From the NCBI RefSeq assembly GCF_018294505.1, contig NC_057800.1, positions 472,490,582 to 472,554,581 on the forward strand: a stretch of DNA of 64,000 bases, given 5' to 3'. The translations under genes were made by a program, and so were the position numbers. The DNA comes from Triticum aestivum (lineage: Eukaryota > Streptophyta > Magnoliopsida > Poales > Poaceae). Below the pieces are notes generated by a model. That model did no database searches. It was not told the DNA's origin and saw nothing but the letters and a program-made list of their open reading frames with translations. This document shows, piece after piece, positions 45,738-56,942 of the stretch; position 1 is the stretch's first letter, and the number at the start of each line of letters is the position of its first letter.

Positions 45738-46139
45738 AAACTATACTCCCTCCGTCTAGGTGAATAAGTCGTATTAGAAGGTGCATCACGACCTAGGTGC
45801 AAGCAGATTGGTGGAAAAGAAGAATATTTCTCTCTTCTAAACACAACATTTAATCGCAGCAGTTAAGAGGATGCCTTATTAGCTACCCATGCAGGCCATC
45901 GTAATTCATAGCATGCAAAGTGCTTTTATTTCTTGCCTAATAACCGCATGGACGTGCTGCATGCATTGGTCCTTGCCCGAGCAAAAAAAGGGAGGAAAGG
46001 GGTTTCCACGGGAGACAACGAGGCAGAGGTGGAAGCGCTCGCTGGAGTAATTTATTTTGCTTCCCCCTGGTTTCCTGACATCATGGTCCCACACCATTGT
46101 CAACCTATGTAGTAGTCAATAAACGAGAGAATTGCACAA

Positions 46140-47790
46140 GAAGCGGCCGATAGCTGGGACCAAGCAGCTCGAGCAGTATTTGTGTTTTTTGAGGTGTGAG
46201 CACTGCAGAGTTTTTCGATGTTTAGCCCAGATATTAATTTTTCTCCTCTGAACAACAAGGAAAACATTGCTGCAGGTATTAACTGGGCGGCCTGTGGCCC
46301 GTCTAGCCCAGGCCAGATATCCAGCCCCGATATTAAAAAAATTTCAAGCTCAAAATGGCTAGCGCAACTATACTTTTTTTTAGGAATACCCAGGCAAGGT
46401 CAAGTTGTTATTCTCCGCCCCGCTCGGCTGCAAATCTTTCCTAGGAGGGATGCATTAGGCTTAACAAGAAAATGAGCTTTAAGAAATAATAAATGGGATG
46501 TAATTATAAAAACTGGGCAGTAACTATAAAAAATGCACCAAACACGTGATTACTTTATAAAATATTATTTTTGGATATTGAAAATTTTAATTTCATTAAT
46601 TGTTGCGAGCGCAATGTTTCGTTGTATTTTTACGTAATATAAATTTATATTGAAATTGTATTTAATCTGACTAGAAATTTCGGGATAAAAATATTTCGGA
46701 TCCCATCAAAATGTGAGAAATTTTATTGAATTCTGTTTTGAATGGTTGGTTGAAATGGGTTGTACTTTTAACAAACAGTAAATGGGCTATAGTAAATTCC
46801 ATTAGAATTCAAAAATGGGCTACACATTCTTACAAATCTCAAATGGGCTATAAGTTCTCTACCACACACTTCTGGCCTTACTAAGTTGATGCGTCCCCTA
46901 AAAAACAGAGTTGACGCGTATGCAAGGCTTTGTCAACTTATAGTCAACACACGGTTCTAGCAGCAGTGGCCGTTGGATGTCCATCCAACGGATGACGTGC
47001 TTCTTCTTCAATCTCGGATATTCTAGCTTCACCCGCCCAAAAAATGATTCCTCCCCCTGACATCTGGGGTGCACCATTTCGGAAGCTAACCTGTGGGCCT
47101 ACTAAGTTGACGTACCAAGGGCTTTGTCAACTTAGTCAATATAAATGATTCTAGCTGCAGTGACCGTACGATGTCCATCCAACGGTCGTAGTGCTTCTTC
47201 AACCTCTGGTCTTCTTGCTCCAGCCGCCCAAAGCAGCGCCAGTCGTGCCGCCTGCTCCTGCCTCCCGTGGCCGGCTGTGCTGTCGCGGAGGCCTCATCGC
47301 CCCCTACTATTCCCAGCGCTGGCCAGGCCTTGCAGCGACGGCAGCCTCACACCGCAGCCGAACGAGTGAACCCTCATACTCCTCTCCGCGTGGGCATCCA
47401 CTGATGCGTCTTCACCGGCTCCGCGTCATCCCCTTCCTAGGCCTCGCCGTCGTCCACCGCCCTGGTGCTCTCAGCGCGGCGTGGTCAACGTGGTCAAGGA
47501 ACGACTTCCATCAGACGTGGACTGTACGTGGAGAGGCTGACAGCTGGGTCCACGACGGCATCAAGGAAGTGCCTCCTTATTACACGGAAAATAATGATTC
47601 CTCCACCTGACAGCAGGGACCCACCGAACGGGCCATCGGTATTTTGGAAAAGAATCGTTTCCCCCTGACTACTGGGACCCACCGGACGGGCCACCGTATT
47701 TTGCGAAAAAATGTTCCCCCCGCTGTCAGCTCGGACCCACCGGAAGTGCCTCCTTATTACGCACAAAAAATGAATACTCCCCCAGCTAGC
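46140..47790 (+). repeat. CACTA-A segment A1 (inverted counterpart at 1-1770)
   Basis: It begins GAATTGCACAAGAAGCGGCC, passes through an AT-rich part with repeated AAATGGGCTATA words, then a part with CCATCCAACGG and CCGCCCAAAGCAGCGCCAG, and ends with blocks of GGGACCCACCGGACGGGCCA. Open frames of 80-145 residues are repeat translations. Confidence 0.65.
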
Positions 47791-47849
47791 TGGGACCCAC
47801 CTTGCTGGGAGGTTGACTTCTGGGCCTACTAAGTTGACGGGGACGAAGG

Positions 47850-48270
47850 GCTTTGTCAACTTAGTCAATATGAACGATTCTAGCTCCAGTGACCGTACGA
47901 TGTCCATCCAACGGCCGTAGTGCTTCTTCAACCTCTGGTCTTCTTGTTCCAGCCACCCAAAGCAGCGCTAGTCATGCCGCATGCTCCTGCCTCCCGTGGC
48001 CGGCTGTGCTGCCGCAGAGGCCTCACCGCCCCTACTATTCCCACCGCTGGCCAGGCCCTGCGGCGACGGCAGCCTCACACCTCAGCCGAACCAGTGAACC
48101 CTCGTAGTCCTCTCCGTGTGGGCTTCCACTGCCGCGTCGTCCCCTTCCTAGGCCTCGTCGTCGTCCACCTCCGTGGTGCTCTCCACGCGACGTGGTCAAC
48201 ATGGTCAAGGAATGACTTCCATCTGAAGAGTACTATACATGGAGAGGCTGACAGCTGGGTCCACGGCCAC
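47850..48270 (+). repeat. CACTA-A segment A2, partial copy of A1
   Basis: It repeats the second half of A1: TGACCGTACGATGTCCATCC at 47889 matches 47160, with the same following order up to AGGCTGACAGCTGGGTCCAC. It is more than 85 percent similar by eye. Confidence 0.7.
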
Positions 48271-49460
48271 AACCCAGTTTTTTTGTGATTTGCCAAGTAA
48301 GTCGCTTTGTCAGGCCTATTGGGCTGCAAATCTTTCAAGACGAGGAGAGCTTTCATTCGGCTGGCCGAGAAAATGGCCCATCAGTAATGAGAAATGGGTT
48401 GTACATTTTTAAAACACATCAAACCGGCAATTAGTTTCAAATATCTTTTTTTCATTTCAAGATTTTAAATTACATTAATTTTTATGCATGGAGAATTTGT
48501 TGGATTTTATATTGATATACATTTATTTTTAAAATTAGTTTGAATGTGAGTCGAAATTTCGGGATTACAAACAGTTCGGACCGCAGCGAAATATGCAAAA
48601 TTTTGTATAATTTTTTAACCGTTGCCAAAATATGGGCTGTAATGCTAACAAAAAGAATATGGGCTCCAAAAAAACCTTAAGAATTAGCAAATGGGCTGTA
48701 AATTATTAGAAATAATGGCAGATGGGTTGTATGCTGTTTTCCACAGGTTTGAGGCTTTCCTAAGAAAAGGTTGATGCACAAGCACTGACTGTTGGATGTC
48801 CATCCAACGGCCGTCGTGCTTCTTCAATGTCTGCTCTTCCTGCTCTAGCCGCTCAAACAAGCGTCGGCGGGACTGCCTGCTCCCTCCTCCTCGCGGCCAG
48901 CTGTGCTGCCGCGCAGGCCTCACCGCTCGACCGTACTCCCATCGCTGGCCTAGCCATCCCTCTACTCACCCACACCTGCTGTTATTCTCCGGCGATGGGA
49001 GACGAACCAGTAAACCCTTGTACAGTCGTTCTCCCCTTCGCGTGGGAAACAACTGCTGAGTCTTCCCTGCCTCCGTGTCGTCCCCTTCCTAGGCCTTGCC
49101 CTCGTCCACCGTCCTGGTGCCCTCGGTGCGGCATGGTCAACGTGGTCAAGGAACGACTTCCATCGGACGTGGACTATACGTGGAGAGGCTGACAGTTGGG
49201 TCCACGGCCACAGCAAGGAAGTGCCTCCTTATTACGTGGAAAATAATGATTCCTCCACCTGACAGCGGGGACCCACCGGACGGGCCACTGTACTTCGCGA
49301 AAAAAACATTTCCCCCTAACTGCTGGGACCCACCAGCTACATCTTCGCACGCAAGGAAGTGCGTCCGGGCAAAAAAAATGATTCGCCCCCTGACTGCTGG
49401 GACCCACCAGCTACATCTTCGCAGGCAAGGAAGTGCCTGACAGTCGGGACCCACCTGGTC
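48271..49460 (+). repeat. CACTA-A segment A3, more diverged copy of A1
   Basis: It starts with an AT-rich part with ATGGGCTG words, then CCATCCAACGGCCGTCGTGC at about 48800. It ends with three GGGACCCACC blocks near 49270, 49325 and 49405. So the right part of the CACTA grew by repeated segment duplication. Confidence 0.6.
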
Positions 49461-49739
49461 GAAGCGTATGTAGCGTTGTCATTCTGGTCGTGAACGTGTA
49501 CGTACATACTAGTCGATGTAGAGGCACACACATGTTGTAGTAGAGGCCCGCACGTGTCGTAGTAGAGGCGCGCACGTAGCATGTACACGTACATACAGCG
49601 GCCAAGGTGCAAGAAAGAAAATACGGCCACGTATGTGTACATACGGGCGGGGTCACGAACGCCTACTCGCACATACGTACTGCCAGGGCTCGTGTACATG
49701 GCTGGGTCGGAACGGAGAAACAGCGTCGTCGTCGTCGTG

Positions 49740-50170
49740 TTCATGGGGAGTCAACGGAATGCATCATGTTCATGTGGAGGCAACGGAATGCGTCGTGTTC
49801 ATGGGGAGGCAACGGAACGCGTGGGAGCCAACCAGCTGGGTCGGAATGAAATGCCTGGTCGTGTTCATCGGGAGGGCTTGGACGGAACAGGCAATGGAAA
49901 CAAGGCCTGACGTACCGCAAAACGGAGGAAACGGCCTTGTGTTCGACCGGCCATGTTCGAAATGGGATCATGTTCATCGGGAGGGGTCTGGTGTACCGCA
50001 AAACGGAGGAAATGGACCTCCTACAGTCGAAACGGGGGTCTTGTTGATCGGGAGGGGTGTGGCGTACCGCAAAACGGACGAAACGGACTTGTGTTGGAGC
50101 GCTACGGTCGAAACAGGGGTCCTGTTCATCGGGAGGGGTGTGGCGTACCGCAAGACGTGACTCCACGGGA
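49740..50170 (+). repeat. Right subterminal array 1 (GTTCATSGGGAGG units)
   Basis: GTTCATGGGGAG or GTTCATCGGGAGG recurs near 49739, 49769, 49797, 49863, 49971 and 50120 (GTTGATCGGGAGG near 50042), often followed by GGCGTACCGCAAAACGGA. Spacing varies from about 30 to 110 bases. Confidence 0.75.
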
Positions 50171-50760
50171 TACTGTTCATCTCCACTGTCGACCCCCTCC
50201 AGCCTCACGAGCTACTGTTCATCCATCGTCGACCTCCTCTAGCCTCCACCTACGACTGTTCATCCATGGGCTCCTGTTCATCCAGCCTCCACCGTGCGCT
50301 ACTCCACCGGCTACTGTTCAACCAGCCCTCTCCATGGGCTCCTGTTCAACCACCCCTCCACGAGCTACTGTTCATCCTACCCTCCACCGTCTACTGTTCA
50401 TCCTGCCCTCCACGGGGTGGTCCTATTCATCCAGCCCTCCACGGGGTCCTGTTCATCCAGCCCCAACCGGCTCGATCGATCGGGGTCCTGTTCATCCAGA
50501 GGCAACACCACGGGGTCCTGTTCATCCACCCCCACCGGGAACTGTTCATCCAATCCCCCCTGCAACACTCACTGTTCATCCAGAGGCAGCATCGATCGGC
50601 TTCAGTTAGCAGCAGTAGCGAAGGAATCGCTCGATCGGGTTCAGTTAACAGCCATCGATTGATCGCTCGGGTTCAGTAACGCGTAGCCTGCAGTGCAATC
50701 GCTCGGGTTCATTTAGAGCCCAACGCCTCGCTCGGGTTTAGTTAGAGCCAACGCCTTGCA
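50171..50760 (+). repeat. Right subterminal array 2 (TGTTCATCC and TCGGGTTCAGTTA units)
   Basis: From 50171 to 50590 about 15 copies of TGTTCATCC or TGTTCAACC alternate with CAGCCCTCCACGGGG-like spacers. From 50590 the words CGGGTTCAGTTA and TCGCTCGGGTTCA take over for about 150 bases. These are likely transposase-binding subterminal repeats of the right end. Confidence 0.75.
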
Positions 50761-51066
50761 CACACGCGCGTACCTGTACGAGAGAAACGCGCATCGCTCG
50801 GCCCCCGACCTCCCACCGTAACCGGGAACTCCCCGAAATTTTCCTCGCCCTCGCTTCTACCACGGTTTTTTCCTTCATGGACGGCCCAAAGAATGTCATG
50901 CAGCTGCGTCTCCGGCCCGCCCAGGACGAAAAGCCCATTTTATGTCATGATTTTTTGTCATAGAAGTAGGAGCCCACCACATCTATGATGATACCGGGTT
51001 TTGTCACAATTATTGTCATAGAAGTGTCATATGTATGATAGAAAAAAATTCGTTCGGCCCAAAATG
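50761..51066 (+). repeat. Right end-proximal region of CACTA-A
   Basis: It has TGTCAT or TTGTCAC words near 50943, 50958, 51002, 51015 and 51027, which echo the TGTCA words of the left end. No gene is seen. Confidence 0.65.
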
Positions 51067-51092
51067 TCACGGATGTGTCTTTTTTTGTAGTG
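51067..51092 (+). repeat. CACTA-A right terminal inverted repeat
   Basis: It ends TTTTTTTGTAGTG, the complement of CACTACAAAAAAA, and includes TCACGGA, the complement of the left TCCGTGA. Confidence 0.85.
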
Positions 51093-51095
51093 GTG
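51093..51095. repeat. Right target site duplication of CACTA-A (GTG)
   Basis: Matches 3698-3700. Confidence 0.85.
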
Positions 51096-53052
51096 GGCGC
51101 AACAACAGTATGTGCTTCCATCTACTTATAAAGGGGGTGATGCAGAGTTTGTTGTAACAAAGCAACAAGCATCATGTCTGGGTTGGTCCCATTTTTGTGC
51201 ACTACTTAATGGGAAAAGACAGCAATACAATAGCTTCAATTCAACATTTATTTAAAACAGTACCAATACAATTAGCACAACATCTCAAAGAACATTGCAC
51301 AATCATGTGGATGAAGGCCTGTACTGACCTTTGATGAGACGGACAAGATAAAATATGAATCTGCCAACATGAATAGGAAATCCAATATCGTTTTGTGCAA
51401 TTGCACTGAAATCAAGCGAAGTGTTTCGTGTAGCGAAGCAAAATGTCGCAATAGCAACAAGTTGAATAGATATCCCTATTTAAACAGAGGCAAAAAAGTA
51501 ATCAATTACTGGCTAATAAAGGATGATGAAACATGCGGCCACAAAAATGGTAATCCCGCCAATCCCTAACAAGTGTTGCAGTTTTGAAATAAGATTCAGT
51601 AGTTAATTCTGAGAGTGGCATCAATTACTGGCTTATAAAGGGGGTGATGCTGAATTTGTTGTAACAAAGCAACAAGCATCATGTCTGGGTTGGTCCCATT
51701 TTTGTTCACTGCTTAATGGGAAAAGACAGCAATACAATAGCTTCAATTCAACATTTATTTAAAGCAGTACCAAAACAAGTAGCACAACATCTCAAAGCAC
51801 ACTGCACATCATGTGGTTGAGACCAAGATTTGAAACAACTCGCCACGAAGACTGGAAAAAAATCTCGATCTCCTTTTGTGCAGTTCCACTAAAATTAAGC
51901 AAAGTCACCGGTGTGACATTCAAGTTGAACTGCAGAAAACACTCTTAAAACATAAGTGTTTCAAGTAGCGAAGCAAAAATGCCGCAGTAGCAACAAGTTG
52001 AATCGATACCCCTGTTTTAACAGAGTCAAAAAAGGAAACAATTACTTGTCGATAAAGGAGGATAAAACAAACGCTGACAGAAAGAAGCATCTAACTTATC
52101 TTGGATGGAAAACAAAGTAGGACAGTAGCATTTCTAAAACGGTTGCATTGATTCATATTAACAGAGACATTCTCTTGAAACAACATTTGTTAAAAAATGT
52201 AATTTACTTTTAACAGTGGCATTGCTTCAATTTTCCGGCGGCATTCTTAGATTAACAACAGCAAAATAGTTGTATGGGACATGCCAGCACCATGTGCGTC
52301 CACACGTATAAATGGGTGATGCAGAGTATGTAGCCAAGCAGCATATATGCGCTGGTCCCATATTTGTTCTCTTTGAACCTTCTTCCTATGTGAGGGCAGC
52401 AAATCTAGTCCTGCACAAACTACCCGACCCCCCAGTTTCTTTCCCTTTTCAACAAAGAGATCGGTTCCTTACAGATGTGTGTACTGGGTTACCCCTTTTT
52501 CCCTTTTCGACCTACAAAGCGGCTGGATAGCCACTCTATACTACTTTCCGCCCCTCCTTTCCTCATTGAACCACGTTCTAGATTCTTGCTCTAGCCCACT
52601 GCACACTTCTTTCCTCTTTGAACCAAGACCTAGATTCGACTACAGATCGAAAAAGTTCCACATGCAGCTAGAGCAATGACGGTTTCAAAGAAACTTATAC
52701 CTTAGGGTCGTCGGGATGTGGCAAGGCGTGCGGCGGGAGGCTGGATCTTCCCACAGTACGTACGGCAGCGAGGAAGAAGGGGTCGATGGCCCTCTCGCAC
52801 AGGCACTGGGTGAAAGAGAACAGCGCAACTGGCAGTGGATTGCCTCCCTCGCCGAAGGCGATAGAGTGAACGCTGCACCTCCTCCCCTTCCCGGTGCGAC
52901 GGGATACGGACGCCTCCTTCACCAGCTGTGAGTGGGGAGAGAGATACAAGAGGCCAACGCAGTCTTTTTTAGATCTGGAGAAGAGAGGGTGAGAGACTGT
53001 GAATATAGCAAACCCTAGCAAATGAACACTGAGCCTCCAGCGTGTAACATAT
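51096..53052 (-). repeat. R repeat, copy c, proximal part (continues at 3697 on the minus strand)
   Basis: Read on the minus strand from 53052: CATATATGTTACACGCTGGAG, a leader with CTCTCACCCTCTC, then the conserved exon at about 52900-52701. That exon has GKGRRCSV, GEGGNPLP and FSFT and ends GACCCTAAG then GTATAAG. The frame stays open across the exon. Downstream the R motif occurs near 51880 and 51395. The insertion of CACTA-A cuts this copy; its remainder is at 2700-3697. Near 52215-52400 lies an uninterrupted homolog of the insertion site. Confidence 0.55.
51125..51807 (-). repeat. Direct duplication of about 175 bp within R copy c
   Basis: 51125-51300 and 51632-51807 both begin CTTATAAAGGGGGTGATGC and contain AAGCAACAAGCATCATGTC and GGGAAAAGACAGCAATAC. 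They differ at only about ten positions by eye, so the duplication is young relative to the rest. Confidence 0.75.
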
Positions 53053-53934
53053 ATGTAGTGCGGCGAGCGTGTGGAGAGTACAAACCCTAACTGATTTTCT
53101 AACGTACCAAGAAAGAAAACTCGATCAAAAACACGCCCCCGCTTCCAGGTCGCGAGAGTCGTCGCGCACACACACATAGACATAGACATGCATATCCGTG
53201 TTTACGTAAAATTCCATTTCCATCTCCATCTCCAACCATATTTGTCCAACTGGCACATTATTTACGTTGTTAATTATATACACAACAATATTAACGTACA
53301 ACATCTCTTGTTTGCGCACATCCCGACCGCTGCCACGGCCGGTCCTGACCAACCCGAACCCTCTTCATCACCCGCGTGTGCTTCCCGCCCGAATCGGTCA
53401 GTGTCGCATTCATGCCCGGCCAGAGCGGACGCGACCTCTCACTGGCGCCGGCATTGAAGCGGCACACCAGCCGAGAGAGCGTCGCCCGCGCCGCTTCCAG
53501 GTGCACGCGGCTGCTCCACATTCAAAGGTCACAATAGCCGGCTACGACATGCATGTCAAAAGTTCTTGGGAGTCCGTGCTATAGCTAGCTATCCTCCCCA
53601 ACTCGTCAATCTCTTCCAGTAGTGTTAGTACTCCATGGCGCGATCCATCGACAAGCAGGTGGGAAAGTTATCGTATACTCGGTTTGCGGTGAGTGGCATG
53701 CCGAGCGACCATGCGGGGTCGAGCCGTGGAGGAGGGTGAGACACAAACACGACAGACGTGATTTAAACGTTGGTTTTGCTCGATGGCGCGATCCAACAAA
53801 ACGAAACGTTGGTTTCTCTCCGTTTCCATTTTTTCTCCAGAAAAACGGAAACTTTCCACTCCATTTTCATTCCTATTCCAAGGTAGAACCTGTTGAAGGA
53901 AAGACGGCTGGCACCCTCGGATCATACGATGCTT
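53053..53934. other. Right-flank stretch with block T
   Basis: Block T at 53390-53470 (GCATTCATGCCCGGCCAGAG, then ACCTCTCACTGGCGC) matches 25930-26035 inverted. Frames of 70-110 residues here have no recognisable domain. Nothing else is seen. Confidence 0.45.
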
Positions 53935-54420
53935 TTGTGCAATTCCACTAAAATCGACCTGAGCATCCCTGATGGCAAAGATATTGAAGAAGTGTGATTA
54001 GAATAATAGTACTTGCACTAGTTCATGAGACATAAACTCATCACAAGTAGAAGCTGGTAGAAGTAGAGAAAGATCGACATGGAGATGGAGCTACGGCAGT
54101 GGAGCAAGCAGGCTCCAAAAGGAAGATGGACTACCTAGGACGTCGGGTTGTAGCTAGAAGGGCGGTTGGGACGCGGCATCGGTCCATACCGCGGTGACCC
54201 CCAATTGGGACGCACCGACTGTGGGTTTTCTCCCTCGCCGATGTCGACCGCGTCTACGCAGAACATTGCTCCCTTCCCCCAGCTGCGGGATCAGGCCCGT
54301 CGTTCTATGCTTGTGAAGAGAGCAACCTAAGCAAGCAGGCTTGTAGCTTAGTCTCCTGCTAGTGTATATATAGTGGTTTTCTTTTTCTCTCCATATCAAC
54401 CATTTTATATTGCGTACGTG
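53935..54420 (-). repeat. R repeat, copy d (minus strand)
   Basis: From 54420 downward: GCAATATAAAATGGTTGATATG, GGAGAGAAAAAG, a TATA box near 54372-54361 and TTGCTCTCTTCAC, all matching copy a. The exon lies at 54280-54135 with GKG, VDAV, GEGENPQ and a donor CTAG then GTAGTCC. The R motif GTGCAATTCCACTAAAATCG is at about 53938. The exon is open in the conserved frame, but the upstream context in that frame is not. Confidence 0.5.
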
Positions 54421-54786
54421 TCATTCAAGAGTGAAATGATGGTTGCTTCTTCCGACTAACTTACTATGTGATTTGGCTGCTCCTTAGTGGCCCCTACATG
54501 TACTCCCCCTACGTGTATGCAACAGTCACACATACACATGGACGCAAAAATGCGCGCGACGCCCTAATGCATGCATGTCCGAGCACACGACGGAACACAC
54601 ACGGTCACGCTCAAGTGCTCAACCTACACGTGCGTGCACACACATACTCAGTCAGGGTGAGCTAGTGACCGTATAAACACTAGAATATATATATATATAT
54701 TGAGCGCAATGAGTGTATTATGAAGTCCACTGACCATATTTTTACAAATATACAGTGACAAACAGTGTATTTATCTCGTTTGAAAT

Positions 54787-55165
54787 TAATCCATATTAAC
54801 CGGAGAGGAGGCAGTATGGACTAGCATTACTTTGTTTTGTCCCGTCAACTTGCCGAACGAGGAGAAGGTTGCAGGACGGGAGAAGCTTGCGCGCGGTGGC
54901 TCGCAGGACAAGGAGAAACTTTTGACTAATGCAAGCTCTCCCTCGCTCAGGCGGTGGATGTGCAACAGTTAATTCGGTGTTAGATTGCCAGAAGCATACA
55001 CTATACTACTAGTGCTATTATTGTTCGACTTCCCGAATAGACGAACAGCCAAGCGCAAAGTTTACTAGTACTACTACTATAGTCTATAAAGGTACGTACT
55101 ATACTAGTACAAGGAACCGGATGGAGGAGCGTCTGCACTCTTATTATAATTTTAAAATGTGATAA
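54787..55165 (+). repeat. Dispersed repeat S, copy 2
   Basis: Starts near CCATATTAACCGGAGAGGAGG, then GTCCCGTCAACTTGCCGAACG, and ends near CTGCACTCTTATTATAATTTT. The same order of words makes up 55515-55850. It relates to copy 1 at 23472-24010. Confidence 0.6.
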
Positions 55166-55209
55166 AGCAATCTTCAACACATTTGGTTCTCTTTGAGGGT
55201 TCTCGCATG

Positions 55210-55479
55210 TGATAATGGAAGTTGATTGCATGGAACACTCGCCACAATTCTCGCTTAATTCTGGCTCATATCCTATTACAAATAGTAGTGCTCGGTAATA
55301 TTTCCTCTTTTTTTGTTATTCAGCATGTAAACAGGTCAGCAAACCTTGCGGCGCATCTTCGTGCGAACCGTGCTTGCTGCATTTTGAATGTGGCCGAGAG
55401 CTGGCTTGATGAAACACCTCGCTTCCTACTTCTTTTTTTGCGGGGTACCTCGCTTCCTAGTGACCAGTGTCTTGGCTGA
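55210..55479 (+). pseudogene. RNase H-like (RVT_3 type) fragment
   Basis: The frame reads HVNRSANLAAHLRANRAC and ESWLDETPRFL, the usual C-terminal part of plant RNase H-like domains found in non-LTR retrotransposons and some host proteins. An upstream ATGGAAGTTGATTGCATGGA gives the MEVDC/METDC-like start of the strand with an acidic residue. Only about the last 90 residues of the domain are present and the rest is missing. It stands between two S copies. Confidence 0.6.
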
Positions 55480-55514
55480 TCGTCCTAAGAGCTCTCTCAT
55501 TTATCCGCAAAAAA

Positions 55515-55850
55515 GATTAAGCCATATTAACCGGAAAGGAGGGAGTATGGACTAGCACTACTTTTTGGTGTGTCCCGTCAACTCGCAGAACGAGGAGAAG
55601 CTTGCAGGACAAGGTGAAGCTCGCTTACGCCTTTTTACTAATGCAACCTACCCTCGGTGGACATGCATCAGTCCATTCGGTGTCAGATTGTCAGAGGCAT
55701 ACACCGTATTACCCAACATGTGGAGTACCATCATTGTTTGACTTCACGAAGAGGCGAAGAGCCAAGCGCAGTAGTACGAGTACTACTACTACTAGAACCG
55801 CATGGTGGAGTGTCTGTACTCTTATTTTTTATCTCTGATAAAGTACACGT
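55515..55850 (+). repeat. Dispersed repeat S, copy 3
   Basis: Direct copy of 54787-55165, offset by about 728 bases, with CCATATTAACCGGAAAGGAGG at the start and TCTGTACTCTTATTTTTTATC at the end. Confidence 0.6.
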
Positions 55851-56633
55851 TTATTCCGGAGAAGGGCGGAAAACGGAAGACAAACATGTAATGAATAATA
55901 TCGATCAACCAACCATGCTCGAATATATCTTGGCCTCCGTGCGAGCCCGTCTGTGTGTTCTTGCTCCTCGTCTCTCTCAAGGAACGGTGGGTTGGCTCTT
56001 TGCCATCAATTGAGATCGGTTTGCTCACACTCCTGTCCCACATGTCAGTGATATGCCAAGAGGAGGTGCGTTGACCGACTGGCCATACGCGTACTTGGTT
56101 TTGCACCTTCATACTACTCCTCCCTCCATCACAGTTTACAGGGCGCGCTTCATTGTGATGCATTTCTCTCAATGCATTTCCACCACCAGAGAGACTTTAG
56201 ACGTGTTTGGTTTAATGCTCAATTAATTAGGGCGTGGTAACCGAAATCAAGTCCAAAATTTTCTCTCCATGTACTGTACTACTACAGAGTGGAGTAAGTG
56301 CATGCATGTGTGTACCCGGGGTGGAAGCACTGCATGCATGTGTGTATGCATTATTCCCTCTAGTAATAGACGTCGTGCTATAACTAGCAATGCTATTTTT
56401 CAGGCTGATCGCTAGTCGCCTTGGTCCCACATATTTTTTTATTTTTTTTGAAGCGCGTTGTATAAACAGTGAGGGATGGAGTAGTATGAGCGGATTCAAA
56501 GAAGAGCGTATTGATGGTTGCTTCTTCAGAGCAACTTAGAGTGGGAAAGGTGGGGCTTACGATTTGACTGCTCATTACTCACTATTAATGCAGCGCAACG
56601 ACTGGGCTGAGTCTCCCATGCAGTTGTGCACTA
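55851..56633. other. Right-flank stretch without identified genes
   Basis: No domain or element ends. TGCATGCATGTGTGTA occurs twice near 56300-56345, as a short direct repeat. Confidence 0.4.
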
Positions 56634-56851
56634 CCCCCTCGGTTCTTAAATATACTCTGGAGTATTTATCTTTCTAGAGATTTCAACGAGTGACTACTCA
56701 AATATTTGTCTTTTTAGAGATTTCAAATGGACTGGCACATACGGATGTATATAGACATATTTTAGAGTGTAGATTCACTCATTTTGCTCTGTATGTAGTA
56801 ACTTGTTGAAATCTCTAGAAATACGAATAGAATATTCAGAAACGGAGGGAG
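56634..56851 (+). mobile_element. Stowaway MITE (Thalos-like), 218 bp
   Basis: It starts after TA with CCCCCTCGGTTCTTAAATAT and ends AGAAACGGAGGGAG before TA. An inner stretch (TTAGAGATTTCAA) is duplicated, which makes it longer than usual. The GTATATAGACATATTTTAG core is present. Confidence 0.75.
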
Positions 56852-56861
56852 TACACATACG

Positions 56862-56942
56862 AAGAAAAATGAGTGAATCTACACTCTAAAATATGCCCGC
56901 TTGAAATTTGTAAAAAGACAAATATTTAGGAATGAAGGAGTA
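56862..56942 (-). mobile_element. Truncated Stowaway MITE
   Basis: ATGAGTGAATCTACACTCTAA, then CAAATATTTAGGAATGAAGG and TA: the right half of another Thalos-like copy without its left end. It starts about ten bases after the complete MITE. Confidence 0.65.

Larger units (their letters stand above)
3701..51092 (+). mobile_element. CACTA-A, 47.4 kb CACTA (En/Spm type) transposon with nested insertions
   Basis: The element starts with CACTACAAAAAAA and ends with the complement TTTTTTTGTAGTG, with GTG duplicated on both sides. The inner parts of the ends also match (ACAC then TCCGTGA). Both ends carry dense subterminal repeats, as CACTA elements do for transposase binding. Ends and subterminal regions look like Caspar-group CACTAs of Triticeae, which is recognition from memory. 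The joined flanks rebuild a repeat that exists uninterrupted near 52.2-52.4 kb, which supports a single insertion. The interior holds a Gypsy element, a Copia element, MITEs and a Helitron. Removing the two LTR elements leaves about 24 kb. No TNPD-like transposase was found, so this copy is probably not self-mobile. Confidence 0.85.

Noticed and set aside
49337..50679. Several open frames of 80-218 residues on both strands
   Set aside because: They are translations of the right subterminal arrays (TGTTCATCC and GTTCATCGGGAGG units) and have no independent support.
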